Part shown: piece by piece, positions 37,777 through 52,676 of the stretch
How the letters are laid out: each line of letters opens with the position of its first letter
Numbering within the stretch: position 1 is the stretch's first letter
Origin: Lycocorax pyrrhopterus obiensis
Taxonomy: Eukaryota > Chordata > Aves > Passeriformes > Paradisaeidae
Assembly (NCBI GenBank): GCA_014706295.1
Contig: JACSVZ010000007.1
Coordinates: 45,770,975-45,834,974, forward strand
Direction: 5' to 3'
DNA: 64,000 nt
Made by a program: the position numbers and the translations under genes
The notes under the pieces: generated by a model
Databases searched by the model: none
Seen by the model: the letters and a program-made list of their open reading frames with translations, nothing else
Told to the model about the DNA's origin: nothing

Positions 37777-40700
37777 CCAATTAATTATTTCAGTGAGAAA
37801 CAAAGGATCTCCACGTGAGCGTTCCCAATGCTGTTTGAAATGCTGGTATCTTACATCTGGTCATCTCCTGTGTCCTTCTACTTTTAAGGGTTGCAACCTA
37901 ACTCTGAATTGTGTGTACATGTCTTTAAAAAAAAGAAAGATTTATTGTAGCTGAGGAAATGATATACTCAAAGGGAAGAGGGCTAAGGAAATAGCATGAA
38001 AATGAGTTTGTAAGCTAAATGACAGGATTTGCAGTCTCCTTGCAAATAAGTCACAAACAGGATATAAGTTTGCTGTCTTGCTTCTTAGATATACATGCCT
38101 GTCTTCGGAAAGCTCAGCTTTGTGACCCTCTTCTTACAGCTAACAGTCATTAATGATTGACTGGTTAATGCTCCATCCAGACCATAGAAAAATTATTTAA
38201 ATTTTCAGGATATTTTATGCATTTGAATATATTTATGTAAATAGATGTTGTCAAGGAAAAGAGTAGTTTTGTCTCAAAAGCTCTGTGGTTGTATATTAGG
38301 AAGTCAAATGTGTGTTACCAAGATTTCGTGATTTCATGGTACATGGGATTGAATTAACATCTCCAAAAAAGTCCCACATCTACTGGATTAAAATATGCTT
38401 TGTAGTTACAGCCAACTGAAACAGTCTGTGCAGGTTCATATGTTCCAGATCTGCCCCATCCAGTTTTCAGTCTAACTCCCAGAGCATTCCTGATTTTTTA
38501 GCTGTTGTTAACAGTGATCTTTTAAGTACCTCATGTCTTGGAGTCAGATGAGCCAACCCAGTCAGCTGAAAACCAGGGATGAAGCCAGTATCTGCCTACT
38601 CCTGCTGACAATTGTATAGTTAGTATCAGTTTCATTTTTGTTTGCAGCACAAATGGGAAAACTTGTCGATATCAAAGCCGTGTCGCAAGTAACTTTTTAA
38701 TATGCTGTAGCACAGAGACTGGGTAATATATTTAAATGAATAAGGTTTTAGTACAATTATTCAGTAAAAGCTAACTACCCAAGAAATAAGTTCCAACAGA
38801 ATTTTCATGCAAAAACAACACGAAAAGAAACAATCCCTGCAGATTCTAAAGAGCAACTGTTACTTAACTTAGCTAAAGTCTATCTTTCTCTGGATATTTT
38901 CCAGGTGCAATGAGAAGCAACAAGACCTAGTCCAGAAATAAATAAAAAAATGAACTGGTTTGTAATTACTTTTTGTGGACCATTGTGTGTGGCCAAGAAT
39001 AGAGTCTTTCCATAACAGAAAAGATCTTCAAGCCTACATAATTTGATTCTGATCACACATTTGGGAAGATTGATATACTTGTATATAACGATTGTGTGTA
39101 TTTGTAAAAGGAAACACTATTAATAAAAAATATTTGCAGCAGTTATGCTAGATATTCTAGTTCTTAAAATACAATTATTCTCTGTGAACAAAAGAAAACT
39201 CATTTGAAAAACATTTCTCAGCCATAACTTGCATAGGGAAATAAAAATGCACACAAAGATATCAAGTGAGCTCTTTTTCTTTGTATCTTTCCATAAAATT
39301 AACCAATTTAAATCATGACTGCATCTTTTTCCCATGCTTTATTATCTCCCTGCTCACCAATGACTTCCATTTAAAACTGGAGACAGTTATTTTAAAAAAT
39401 ATTTAGACAAGGTCAATATAGCCTTCAACCTTAGAAAATGACAGGTAATTTTAATGCCTTGTAAAAGTCACTGATTAATATGTGAATATAGTTAGACCTC
39501 TCTTATTTTTAAGTTTCACTTTAACTAGAAGAGTATGTTGAATACCAGTGAAAATCAATGGAAAATGCTTGAGACAATTATGAAATTGGTCAACATTAAC
39601 TGCTTTTGCATTATAGTCAAAATTTACACATTTTGTCACAACACCACAGCACTGTGTGCTGATCTACAACTTGCAGATCATTAATAGTCACTGTAGCAAA
39701 ATGATGCACATATTTTTTTTTGCTTGTTTGCTTGTTTACATTTGGGGTTTTTTTTTAACTTCTGGAATTTTCCTTCTCCTAGTAAAAATGATGGGCAACA
39801 GTATGCACCAAAATTTAGTTCTATCTAATAATTTCTGAGATTATTCTCCCTTCTCTGTTCTCCCTTAAGCAATGCTAATCAGTGCAAAAAATTGGAACTA
39901 GCTAAATGTGGCAAATCAGAATGAATGAAGAGAAATAATCAAATGCTTACCTTTTCTTTCCCCTCATAAATGACAGCAGAACAGAAATCTACTGATTCCT
40001 GATTTACATGTTGGACAGTGACTCCCTGAAAATGCAGTGCTTAGCTGGTAAACTAGCAATTTAGACTGGATAAGTTTATAAATCTATTCAACAATCTACA
40101 GGACCTGCATTTGCCATGCTAGACCCAAATATTTAGACAGAATTCCTGTCTCCTTCTCCAAATGCTTTATTTTTGTTATCATCCCCACCTGGCCTCCATG
40201 AGACTGCTGTTCCGTTAGGAAACAGGTTTTGATTCAGAGGGATATCCCACCCTGCAGGTTCCAGCGCTGAGCCAAAGCAGCACCTTGAGCTGGCTGTGAA
40301 GGCAGTGTAGTGTATCCCACCTGGTCTGCGGGAAGCCTGGAGGGAACCTCCACTGAAGACTAAGTTACAGGGACACATATGCTTTACACATATATGTCAC
40401 CAGTAACAACCTTGCTCTTTTTTTGATGGGCTTTTGTATTTGTCAGGGGACCTTTATTGCTAGCTGAATATACATTGTTTTCTCCCTTACCACATAGGTG
40501 CACATGACAGATTTAATCAGACCTATAGGCTATAATAGTGTCAACAGTTCAATGACTGTGGGTTTGGATTAAAGCATCAAAGCTAGTTTCATTTCCAATA
40601 GGTCAAGCTGCCTTGTGCTGAGAATGAAAAAAGTCCATTTACCCAATGAAGAGAATCCATTCTGACAAAGAAAAACTGCCTAAGAGGCTTTTAAAACTAA

Positions 40701-40992
40701 AGCAAAATACACATGTATACACTTACATGGAACACTTGATAATGTCCCATTAAGAAGTACTATAATGTATGTTCTGTTAATGTTTAAATCTGCTAATGCA
40801 GAAGAGTAGGCTTAACTGATAGCTGCAGTTCTGCAGGTTTTCAGCCATTTTGCACTGAGATGTCATTGCATTCACTATTCTATTTCCTAATATGGAAAAA
40901 ACATCACGTTCATCCAGCCCAAGAAACTTTCGTTTGTAATGTATCACTAACCTTCTGATGCTGTAAAATATAAAATGAACAAATGAGTCATA

Positions 40993-41021
40993 TTTAGTAA
41001 GTTAACACTTTAGTAAGTTAA
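40993..41021. repeat. 13 bp direct repeat, 16 bp period
   Basis: tttagtaagttaa occurs at 40993-41005 and 41009-41021 with only cac between. Likely a small tandem duplication. Confidence 0.8.
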
Positions 41022-44000
41022 GAAATTTTTTTAATTAATTTTCTGCTTTTGAGGTTTTTGGAAAGAAATAGGTTCATATCTAGAAATTCTTGCTTACTGT
41101 TCCTAATATCTACCAATTTAAAAGCAGTTTCTTGTTGCAAACAGAAAGGGGAATGCCGTTTCAAAGAATTTGCTATGTCTAAACAGTGTTCACATCTCCC
41201 TAATTACACTTCATAGGAAAAAACTTGTAGACACTGATTGTACTGAAATCTGGCAGAGATTCTCTGGATCAAAGTTCTCAACCTTTTAAGCATTCCTATA
41301 GTCCATGAAGCACTTTCATGGGATTCATGTGGAGTTTACTTTACTCTGTCTAATAACGCTATGGAGTTGGGATGCAGTAGGTCCAGAGAAACACTGTCCT
41401 TTTTTATAATCAGCATGTATTCTGTGTGGATCTAGCCTTTTATGCCTACAGAAGAGATAATAATTCAACACTCCGTTGGCCATGCAAAGCATAGAGATAA
41501 GGATAGGGGATTTTGCACTGACAACAAAGTAATTTATTTTTCTTTCATTTGGCAGTGTCTGCTGTACCCATGTATATATTTCTCTGTATGCATAACAGAA
41601 CACACAGATCTCTAAGAGAATAATGAATTCTAATGTACTGTATCATTAAAACTGCATCTCTCAGACACGATGTCTGTTTCATATTCTTCAAAGCAGAACA
41701 TAGTATAAACTTCAGTATCACCTTTCATTCAGTTTTACAGAATAAATTTGTATTAATTAACCAGTGCATAAATGAAATTCATTCCACGGTGCTGTGGCCA
41801 AGGACAATAAATTTATAGCAATGATTCATTCAACTTTCAAACCTCCTCCCCACCCAAAAGCAGCCAAGCCCACAAAAGAGAGGTAGAATACTCCTTGAAT
41901 CAAAAATTTTCAGCCTCATTTAAAATAAGTAATCCCAGAGACTGGTTCTCAAAACTGGCTTTTGTCTATTCCATGCCACATCCTCAACAGGAAGGGTTTC
42001 AGACTTCTTTTTTCATCTGGAGCAGACAATGTCCCATGATCACTGAGCTCACCAGAGTCATCAGAAAAATGTGAGAATCTAAAAGGTCACAGTGGGTGCC
42101 CCCTTTTGATTTCCATTTATTATTATAACACTTTGGAGAAAAAAACCAAGCAGTTTCATACATGGTATTGAAGTGTCCAATACACAGATTGAAAGCTCTT
42201 CTGCCTGCTTTACCAAGTGTACTACTAAGTTTCAGTTTTCATGCCTTGCTGCTTATTGTCAGGGTTTCTTAAAATAACAAGAAGGGATTCAGAGAGTGAC
42301 AGCAGGCTGCCAATAGCACTTGTGAACCACCATCTCCTACAACTATTTAGGAAGCAGATAAAGTAACAGTTGTAACAACTTTAATAGTCCTCTGGTCGTC
42401 ATCTATGCAAAACAATAAAGTTTATTAAACATAGCCTAACTTTCCCAGGAAGTGTCCTATAAAAAACTATTCTATTTTTTTTTAATTTTCCATTAGAAAA
42501 AAATCCTCAAAGAATTATCCGCTGATATTTTGCTTGGCTGAAGACTTACAGAACTTCTTTTTGCTAAGGACTGATTTAATTTATTTTCTAGACATACTGG
42601 GACATTCTTGTATTGAATATTCAGTAGCTGCTTGTCTTTTATACATTTTTACCAAAGTTTAAAATTCCTTAAATGAAATGCAAGGTTATAACTGCATAAC
42701 TGAAAGTCAGCTAGTAGACAAAAACCCACCAAAGGAACATAAACAAAAAAGCCCAGACCTGAGGAGAATCTGAGTTTTTTATTGGTTTTAAAGCTGTTTA
42801 TGCCAACATAAATTAAGAATAATTCTACAGATTTCAGTGGACTTTAACTGATATAAAATAAGCATTACATTAAAAGAGTGTCAATATTTAAAATAATCAG
42901 CTTCTGAAGTGGAGCTAAAACTGTGTGATCGCTGAAAAGATCATTCATTCATTCAGTTTCATGTTTCATTAAATAAAAGAGTGTCTGGTTCCCACAAATA
43001 TTTATGGTATGAGTGGTCTTGAAATATTCTCATTATTGTCTGCTCAGGAAAGGATTTAGTGGATTTTTTCGGGTGTCCCCAGGTCAGTAATGATGCCACC
43101 CACAAACTCCTTTCACCTCTGTGGAACACAGTCAACCCAGCTCAGGTTTTCACCTGACCTAAAATGCCGAAAATGTGGGTATTTCCTGACTCTTGCCAGC
43201 ACAAAGATGAACATTGTATATCGCAACCGAAAGGTGTCTAGTAGTGGTCACAGCTTCACAGGCATCATCTTATTTGCAGCCCTTCCTATAGGAAGAGAAA
43301 AAACTCTGGAAAGAAGTGGCAACCATTAATCATTTGTTCCCTCAAAGAAAAGTTGGTGATCTGCTGTCTCCAAGATTAATTAAGCACAGTTCACATATTT
43401 CTGCATATTAAAAAGGACAGTTGTACTTTTATTAGATATAGGTTCAAGTCCTTATTCCAAGTAAAAATATGTAAATATTTATATTTCAGATTTATGGACA
43501 CATTTTTATTTTTCATACTTTATATTGTATATTTTTTTTGTATTTATAATGACCTTCAGAGCTGGAGTGGGAATCTATTTAGCTTTATGCTTAATCCAGT
43601 CTTTCCTACAGGTAAGCAGAAGTTATTTCTGGATCTTTCCTCCTGGCTTACTCATATACAATACTCTACTATATTTTCTATAGTCTCAAATGATTTTCCA
43701 GATTTTCTGGCACTCCACAGTGTTGTTTTAATGCTCTGTTGGCAAATTCTTCTCAGACGGTTCCTTATGTTTCTAACTCTTTAAAATAAATTCCTTTTCT
43801 TGTAAAAATGATCCAGTTTGTCCAGTGATATCCTATTTATAAATACACATTTTCTCTTCAATTATAACAGTAACACCTGTTATACCAGATTACCATGAAC
43901 TAAACTGAAAGATGCTTTATGCCTATTGATAATGCTCAGAGAGTTTCTGATTGTATATATAGTAGTTGAGGTCTACTTAACTCATGCTAAGGTCAGTGAT

Positions 44001-47000
44001 AAATATATAGGGAAGACTAAAACATTACATGTAATACTAGTGCTCTTATGTTGAACTACAGCAGAAAAGTAATTAAAATAAAATATTACTGGGTAGGGTG
44101 GTGTAAATATTATGTAATTAATTTAAAATATGTAGCCCTCTATTATCACATTTTTCTGATTGGTTTTGTTTATATATTCAGTTTATCTGGATTGATAAGG
44201 AAAAGGCACATTTACCAGAATGGATCGAAAATACTCATCTATGCAATAGAAAGAATCTGGTGCATGTCTTTGGAGACATATGACCCCAGACATATTTTGG
44301 ATGGATCTGCAAATTGTCAGTAGAATAACAGAAGTGGTAATATAGAGCCACCATCTTCTCAATTGCTAGTTCAAATTTGGCTATGTTGTGTCTGATGGCT
44401 ACAATTACATGACTGTGTGATCTGACCTGTTCAAAGTCCTTCATACAATTTGTTGCTGATTGCAATCCAGGTCCCAGTGGAGCTGTGTCCAAGTCACAAC
44501 AGAGATCACTCTAATTGACATTAAGTGTCAGTTTCCTTGGCAGGCGTGGATGGCAGGTCAAGCATTAACTACAGCATGAAGACTGAATTCCTTTCACAAG
44601 AAACAGTGCCGACAAAGGATACTTCGAATGCTTCAGGCAAGGTCTCATCTTCTGGCTTTTGTGAAAGATTAGATCATTTATATCAACAACATTTTAATGT
44701 TTACCACATAGTTCATCCAGCAATACACTACATTTTAGGAGATAAAATCACATGTCCTCATATACACAATGATATCTTCTGCATTCTTATCTATTGCCAT
44801 TGTATGATTAACTGAATTAAATTTTTGCTTGTCTTTTCTTAGAGAGTAATCTATAAGAATTAAACCTTATGTTCCCCACACAGAAAAACAACTGCTAACC
44901 ATTTTACTCTTGATCCCAGAATAAGGTGAATCATATCTGAATTTCAGCTTTCTGATTCAGATTGTCAAACAGCGGTTGAATTTCTCTCAGCTTTCTGCTA
45001 TTGGTAATGATGTTGCTATAATGTTTCATTAAACATTGCTCACAACTGAATTTATTGAAGAGACCTTGACCCTTTTGCTTTGAAATATCTTGAGATAAGA
45101 GGTAGCACCGACCTGAAATAGTGGAAAGTTGAATTCTGGTAATTGCAACTAAGTCTCTATCTTTGTGTCTCGTTCCTCCTTCTATCATTTGTATGACTGT
45201 CCATTTATAAAGTCATTTAGGCAGATACTCTCTTTGTGCAGTGAGCAAAGAGCAGTCCTCACATTGCTTGGAAAATGCAGTAACAAGTAGGAATGGTAGT
45301 AAAGCAGAAAAATGGAGAAAATATCCACACAAAACCTTTTAATGTGGCAGCATTTTTGCAGAAAAAAATGCTACAGACTCACAGATCACTCCAGCTACGG
45401 GTATGTTTCATTTACTGTGAATCTACAAAACTTTACTCTGGTGACTGTAAAGCCGTTTTCTGGCTGCTTTGCGCCTATATATATCTTCAAAAGCATCATG
45501 TGAGTGCAACTTCTTTCTGCTCTGAGTACAGTGGGTCAAATAAATTCTTGATGTAATGACAGTAAAATAAAAGAAATTATACACAAGTCGAACTCAGCCC
45601 GTTTATTTGTTTATCATATACTATTCCCTCCTATTCCATTTGCAACTCAACACTGATAATTTTTAAAATATTCATGCTAGAATACATAAATATCAGAAAA
45701 ATAAAGCACATTCTTTATTACTATATTTCACAACTCTTATCTCAAACTTTCTTCACATTCTTATTAAGATCAAATTAAGTTTAGGAATTCCTCAGATGAA
45801 GAAAAGAATACAGAAGAGATTAAGTATGAAAAAAACCCTGAAATGGAGTCTATAAACTTTTTTCAACAACAATGAAGAACATCCATATGATGTAGATAAC
45901 CAAACTAAAAAAAAAAGTTCACGTAACAGTCTCACTGAGCAGCAAAAAAATATAGAGAAAATTTGGTACGAGTGCAGAGAGGGACACGGTCTCCAGTACC
46001 TGAGCTGGCAGTTTTATAATTACATTTTTCATGTTTTTCTGTAGGCACCCTAGAGGCAGAATGTTAGTGAATACCTCTTAGAAGCTAAATCCCAAATTTT
46101 TTGCCTAGTTTCCTCAGATATATTTTCTCTTTATGGAAATTTTTGCACTCATTAAAACTGAAAAAATTATGGGAACTATGAGTTTCATCAGATGATTCAG
46201 AGAAACCTCTGGATTTCATATCAGGCCTCCCACCCTTTGGCTTCTTATGTCTCACCATGCTCTCCTGTTTGCTAAGCAGGGCCCAGCCTCTTTGGCAAAG
46301 AGTTCCCTGTGAATTTCAGCCCCAGCCTTTAAGACATTTAGTTTCCACAATAAGTAGAAAAAGACAGCTTCTTGGTCTACAGGCATCTCAAATAGTCTTA
46401 TAGATTTATATTTTCATTTTTCTTATAATATACCGAGGTTTGAAATGCTGAGGATTCATTTCAATGAGGACTTAAGACTTGAAGATTTTCTGTGTCACAG
46501 AGGGCCAGGGATGAATATCCTTAAGCAATCCTCAGAGACTTTCAAACATTTAATTCCTAATGCTTATACTTTTGTAACATACTTTATTATAATCCTTTCT
46601 CGTAGTACTGTTCAGAAGAAATGGCACTAGTTTATTACTACATGCAATTTGAATTACAGTATCCTGAGTATCCTGTTTTTTCAACAGACAAACTTTGCTG
46701 CAATATGAAATCTACTTTTCCAAGAATTTTTGTTTTTCCTTCGCTATGGTATCTCAGTGGATAAGGTAGACCAGGATAAAAAACTTAATTAGACTGCTCT
46801 TTTTTTAAAATTATTTTGTATTTCTTCACTTTCAACGTGAGTGCCACCATTCATTATTTTCCTTTTATGTTTAACTATTTCAATTTAAATTCTTGCAATA
46901 AATACTTGGGCTCTGGGAAGGCACCTGGACACTTTCCTGTACAGAATTTGTTTTTCTTACTCTGTTTTTTTTTTCTTGATACCAGCAAATCTGTGCAATT

Positions 47001-47783
47001 TCAAACACCCTGTGGTCCATTACTCTTGGGATGTACATGAATTCCACTCCATCGTTCTGGCTGCTTGAAATGAGACTCTGTGTGAGGAAATTGTCTCTCT
47101 AATTCCCACACTCAAGCAGAATGTGAAATGGGAGTTTGAGTTCTTCCTGGCCCGCACTGCTCATGCTGTTCTTCATAAATGGTGTTGTTATTTCTAGACC
47201 AATTGTAATTATGTTTTCGTTGGCTTCTTCATTTGTGTTTTGTTTCCACATAGTCCTCAATTTGGTGTGTTGGCTTACCTTCTCATGTAAAAAGAGAATG
47301 CTACACTGTTTTTTTACCCTCAATCAAATCTCCGCAGACTTCTCTATCAATGGATAGACCCCAAGAATCTACTCTTGGGATACTTCATATCTCAACCATT
47401 TTATTATTTGAAGTAAACCTTTCAGAGATCTAATTTTTCACTTCTAACCTCACAAGTCACTGTTAGGTGATATGATGTATTGACTCGGAAAATAGCAGCA
47501 ATGCTTTGTCGACCTTTAATAAATTTAAATATATCTGGATCCAAATGTTGTAGTCATGAACTCTCATCTCTGTGCCAACTTTCAACATGATGCTGAAACT
47601 GCTTTGCATTACAGTGGGACAGCAGTATCCTATGGAAAGATAAGAAGGTTAGCTTTTGCAGAGTGTAGGTTTTCGTGTCACAGTATATTGAGAAGCATTA
47701 ATCCTTCTCACTTGAAAGAAACCATTCCTCCAATCTGCATCTGTGTTATGTCAAGATTTTTTATTTTTTCAACTTTTGGCCAC

Positions 47784-47798
47784 AAAAAAAAAAAAAAA
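47784..47798. repeat. A15 homopolymer
   Basis: Fifteen consecutive A residues lie between cac and ggaagggc. It could be a retroposon tail, but no element body was recognised upstream. Confidence 0.85.
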
Positions 47799-48984
47799 GG
47801 AAGGGCTTGAATTACAAGGTTTCCTTCAGCAGTTACTATCAGCCTGAAAATCCAAGATACAGGAAGGAGTAATTTTCATGTACTGATAGTATTTTAACTC
47901 TCTAATTTAAAATTACTTAGTAATTCGGTTAAAATGTATTTTCTGGTTTTATTTTTAGTAATGGGTCTAAACCACAAGATTATTTTATTTACTTTCTAGT
48001 TAGATTACTTCTTACAAATTCTATTTATTAGAATTTCCTACTCTCTTTCAACTATTACAAAGTTTTTCCAAAGAAAATCCTCATACCACTCACATGACGT
48101 TTTTCTTGACTTCTTGTTCTAAATTGCTGTGTAGCTTTGCTGTCTGCTATTAGAATAGCTGACAAATTTGACTCCAGAATAACACTTCAGTGATACATGG
48201 GGGAATGTTCCCATGAACTGGGTTATGTTGAGTCAGTCCACTATAAACTTGGCTCAAGAATTTGAATGCAAATCAAAATCTTTCCTACAGCTTAACAAGT
48301 TCATGCAAAAAGTAGGAAAAAAAAGATAAAATAACACAAGTTTGTAATGATGTAACAGAACTATTTGGGAGGATTTTTTAAAAAATTTCAAGTCATCAGT
48401 CTGGCCAATATGTAAATCAGTAGTCATTTAGGTATAGGTCTGCCATCTGTAGTTTGCATTTGCATCAGAAAGGTTTTGTTGTAGGCAGCTATTCTGATTT
48501 CTATTATTTTTTATTAATATAACATTTTTTTAGTCACACATAATGAATATATTTGACATATTTTGGTCTTTCTATGTAATAATTTATTAATTATGTATTC
48601 CTGGAATTTATAGATTCTTGCACTTTAAGCATGTAATTGGAAGATGTAATCCCAAGAGTCATCTATTCTGTGATATATTTATAAAAATTAGAATGAAATT
48701 TCTAATTTTGAAATTTATTTCAGAAAGAGAGATCAAAAATACCACCTGCTATCATGGTTGGATCATACTGACTGAAAGAGCAAGTATTATCTCTAATGTA
48801 GAAAAATACAAAAATGGTCAATAGGTTATGGACAGTAATCTTGACTGTGGAGTGAACTGAGGTGATTTCAGAATGCACTTAAATTCCGCCTGATGGATGA
48901 ATTGCCCTTCAGTTCTATGGCTTTAGAAATGCAAGTTGAATTCCGAAGAAACTATCCTAAAGCCACCTCTGCAATGTCCAAGGC

Positions 48985-49020
48985 CTTGCTTGCATGTATA
49001 GACTTGCTTGCATGTATAGC
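48985..49020. repeat. Perfect 17 bp tandem duplication, 18 bp period
   Basis: cttgcttgcatgtatag is present twice in a row (48985-49001 and 49003-49019), separated by a single a. The identity suggests a recent duplication. It lies in non-coding sequence. Confidence 0.9.
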
Positions 49021-52000
49021 CTTACGGTGAATTGGAGAATGAAACCCCAGGGGAGACCTAGTGGTCAGAAAAGAGAATTTGTGTCCAAATTCAACAGACT
49101 GCCATTGACTCCAGTGAACGTTAGTTGAAAATCTGTGTATGTTTTGGTTATCCATGTAGGGACATTAGTGCGTGACTGTTTTTTTATTTAACATTTTGTC
49201 TCCAGTATTCTTTTTTGCAGTTGAGGGATAATTAATAAAAAGTGAATAAATTCAGTTATGAACAGACATCTGGTGGAATGAGAAGTGCCTCAATCAAATA
49301 ACTTCTGTCAGTAAAACTCTATTGGTCTGAAATCTAAAGAATCTGTAGAGGAGTACAAATGCAGTGAAACACAGCTAGTTGAAAAGTTAATGTCAGAATA
49401 TTCTTGTTAAAGACAGAGAATTGACAGAGAAACAGTGTAGAGAACAAACAGCTATTTTACTTGGATATGCGAAGCAGTTGCAATGATCCCCTTAAATACT
49501 GCACCATGAAGAGTTAATGAAAAAAATCTGGTCAGGGTAGAATACTGAAGCATGGCCTTCTCTGGTAGGGAAAGCAATAGATCCATTAACATGACAGCTT
49601 AATGTTCAAGTTAACATCTCATTCCAACATATTCTGCCCTGTTTCTGCCTATGCATAAAGAACAGACATAGATTTATTGCTTCACTCTTCTCTTTGTTGG
49701 AAGAAGTGAATTTAACTAATCAGCAAAGTGAATGGACAGAAACTTGTGCCTTACTGTTTTGCACAGATGAGTCAAGAGGCCATCAGACAGTTTTCTCCAT
49801 CTATTCTCTTCTGTGAATCTCATAAATGTATCCTGGTTTCTCATTGTAATTTTTCATTGACTGTCTTCAGAAAAAGAATTCAAAAAGTGAGATGAATCCC
49901 GCTACACTATTTCCATCAATGCCTCAAAAATAAGAAAAAGCCATTCATTTAGCCCAAAGTCTTCTATTTGTCTTATTTCTATGAAAATTTTTGCTGTGTT
50001 TGGGAAATAGTTATGCAATAAAATGCACTTCCTGTTGCTGCACAGTAAAGTCCATATTTTAATCAGACAAGATTGCTAGAAAGCATTTGGAAAATACTTC
50101 TATTGCCATTTTTCAGATATAAAGCTGAGGCAAAGAAACATCAAATACTTGCGCAGGAGGAATTTTGTAGCACAGACAGATACATTTGAAAAATACTTTG
50201 TATATGTTTGTTTTTCTGCAAAAAGGTATTTCTTCACATCGTAAACTGGAAATGTTTTCCTCTGCGTTGTGGTACTACAAAGCACCATACTCAAACGGTT
50301 TTAAGTGCAAACAATAATTATATTCCGGGGGACTGGAAGAAGGAAGACATTGTTATGAAGTATGATTTCAGTAAGACAGTTCTGGGCCAAATTTTAAGGT
50401 AATATAAATCCATACCACTCTCATGATTGAACAGATATATCATGGTATGTCCAAGTTAAGAAATGTGACTACTGCAGTGAACAATACAGCAGGAAAGCTG
50501 TGCTTCAACAATAAGGCCTGTTTGGTTTATTCTATCTTCCTCAAGAATTTTGGACTCCTAACAATCCTGGGATATTTGTAGGAATTTATTCAGTTTTGAT
50601 CCATAGGTGATAAAATCTAAAATAGCAGATGCAGACATAACAGAACATTAAAAAAAAAAGCCTAAGAACTGTGTCTGGGAATTTCACGATGAGTGATGCT
50701 GTACTTTAAAATAGAACTAACAATTTGTAACAATAAGATGACAAAAAGTGAAAATCCGAATTCTCAAAAGTGAATGACAACTTGTTCTTGTACACTTGTG
50801 ACAGGCTAGTGCTTATGTCTTGCAGGTTTTACAGTATCCCTTTAAAAAGGACTTCACTGTGACTTCCCCGTCAATTGATCATGAGGTCATTTGGTCAGAA
50901 AGAGATTGTCCCACCATCACACATATGTCTGTACTTAATCATATGCCCAATTACACACCAGAGTGAAGTACATTAAAGAAAGCATTTATTAAGAGTGATT
51001 TATTATGTTAATGGCTTCACTTCTGGCCATGGAAAAGAGGATTATAAATTAATAAATCATAGCAAATGTGTTCTCTTCTTAAAAAAAATGCAGCTATTAT
51101 TTTGTGCCTGGTCTTTATGGCTCCAAGTAAAAGAATAGTCATTCCAGTCTGGCCTTAACTGGATAGCATTTCTGCTTTAGCAGTCAGCCAATTCTAGCAT
51201 AAACTAAACAAATCTATTACTTGTACGAATTCAGTTTAGAAATGTTTTGTTTGTTAAGATTTTAGAATAAAAGTGCTTTTATTAAAAAAGGTAGAATAAA
51301 TAGATTATTTCTAACGCTTCACTGCTTTAGAGATTCTTGTTCAGACAGTAAAGGGTGGGCCTGAAAAAGAACCAGGGCAAGGCTGTCTTCATAAATCACA
51401 CAGTTAGTTTTGGATTGGGTTTTGGCAGTGAAAAAAGCAAAACCAGCAGCTAGCAATTCTCTTTCAGTAAAAAATGATAAGCGTTTTTCTTCAAACTAGA
51501 AATATTTTTGGTTAATTTAATTTAGCCAGAAAACGTCATGGACCTGAAAAGTTATATGAAAAGGAACCACATTCAACAAAAATATTGGTTCAGATCCTTC
51601 ACAGCGGAATTAACACAGAAAAACTTTGGACGCAAATTATTCCTAATTTATGAGACTACGCCATATGTATGGGCGTTGGCAGCTGGACTATCTGCAATAG
51701 AGTCAAGTACTTTGGAACACCTAGCAAATACATCTTGGGACATAATGGCATAACATTTGTGATTCGTTTGCTTGAATGTGCATATTGGCTTGTAGCTTTG
51801 AGATATTCATGGCACAAGTACATGAAAGATAGCCCTTTCAAAATCTGAGGTCATATGTGTAGATGATTGGCATGCAATTTTCAGGCATTGGAGAGGAACA
51901 AATGGAAGTACTCTAGAACTTTATAGCTACTGAGTCTTTCTCTGTAATGTTTCCCAACTGTTCCCTTTCCCAAAGAGAATGTATGACCCAGAATAGATAG

Positions 52001-52587
52001 AAGGCAACCCCCAAAGATGCCTCTTCAAAAAGATAGCCCTACCTCATTACTCCACAAAAATTCACCACATTCTGAAAGAAAACCCCAAATCAAAATCCCA
52101 AGGAAAACAGCAGTCCTAGTATTTGCTCCAAACATCATGCAGTACAGAAATATTTTAATATTAAGTTAGAAGCATTGCTGAGCCAAGCTGTTGAATTTTG
52201 AGAGTGTTTAAAGTTTTAGTGTAGCTCACGCCCTGACCCTGGTCACTGGCCTGGGTCCAGACTAAAGCTCCAGACCATGTACCTTGGAAAGTAGACAATC
52301 TTGCTGCAGCTCTGCACTTCACATGTTAGGATTTCATTTTTTTAAATGAAAACTTTATCTAATTTAGGACCAATCTAAGGCTAAATTAAGCACATTTACA
52401 CAATCTACAACTAGAATATAGAAATGACTCAAGAGCACAAGCATCCTTAGCACAGTAAAGTTGCAAGCTGGAGTCGGTTTTTGATGCTGTACTTTTGTTC
52501 CTTTGAAAAATATTGGTGTTCTGATGTGTATGTTTTTCCCAGTAACACATTTTTATTCATTCTATAATTTCATGAGAATATCACTCA

Positions 52588-52676
52588 GGGGTTTTTTTTG
52601 ATTTTTGCAGTTTTTTTGTTTGATTTTTTTTGTTTGTTGGTTTGGTTTTCAGGTGGTTTTTTTTTTTTTTTTTTTT
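52588..52676. repeat. T/G-rich low-complexity tract ending in T20
   Basis: A run of T stretches broken by G (gggg, gatttttgcag, gtttg, ttggtttgg) ends with twenty T residues at 52657-52676. It may be the remnant of a minus-strand poly(A) tail expanded by slippage, but no retroposon body is recognisable on the right. Confidence 0.85.

Larger units (their letters stand above)
36906..46999. other. AT-rich unique DNA, no gene recognised
   Basis: Short open frames only. Small features include a hairpin at 37275-37300, direct repeats at 37741-37776 and 40993-41021, and a higher-GC patch at about 40180-40380 of unknown origin. The block around 38130-38230 is rich in ATTA/TAAT cores. Two tRNA B-box look-alikes (GGTTCAAxTCC) occur in the window, one of them here near 43441, but no cloverleaf can be drawn. 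No CpG island was seen. Confidence 0.6.

Noticed and set aside
43441..43453. GGTTCAAGTCC, resembling a tRNA B box
   Set aside because: No T stem beyond three pairs and no A box; chance match.
5513..48465. POU octamer ATGCAAAT motifs at 5513, 18247, 48266 and inverted at 48458
   Set aside because: The number is close to what AT-rich DNA of this size would give by chance; not listed as regulatory sites.
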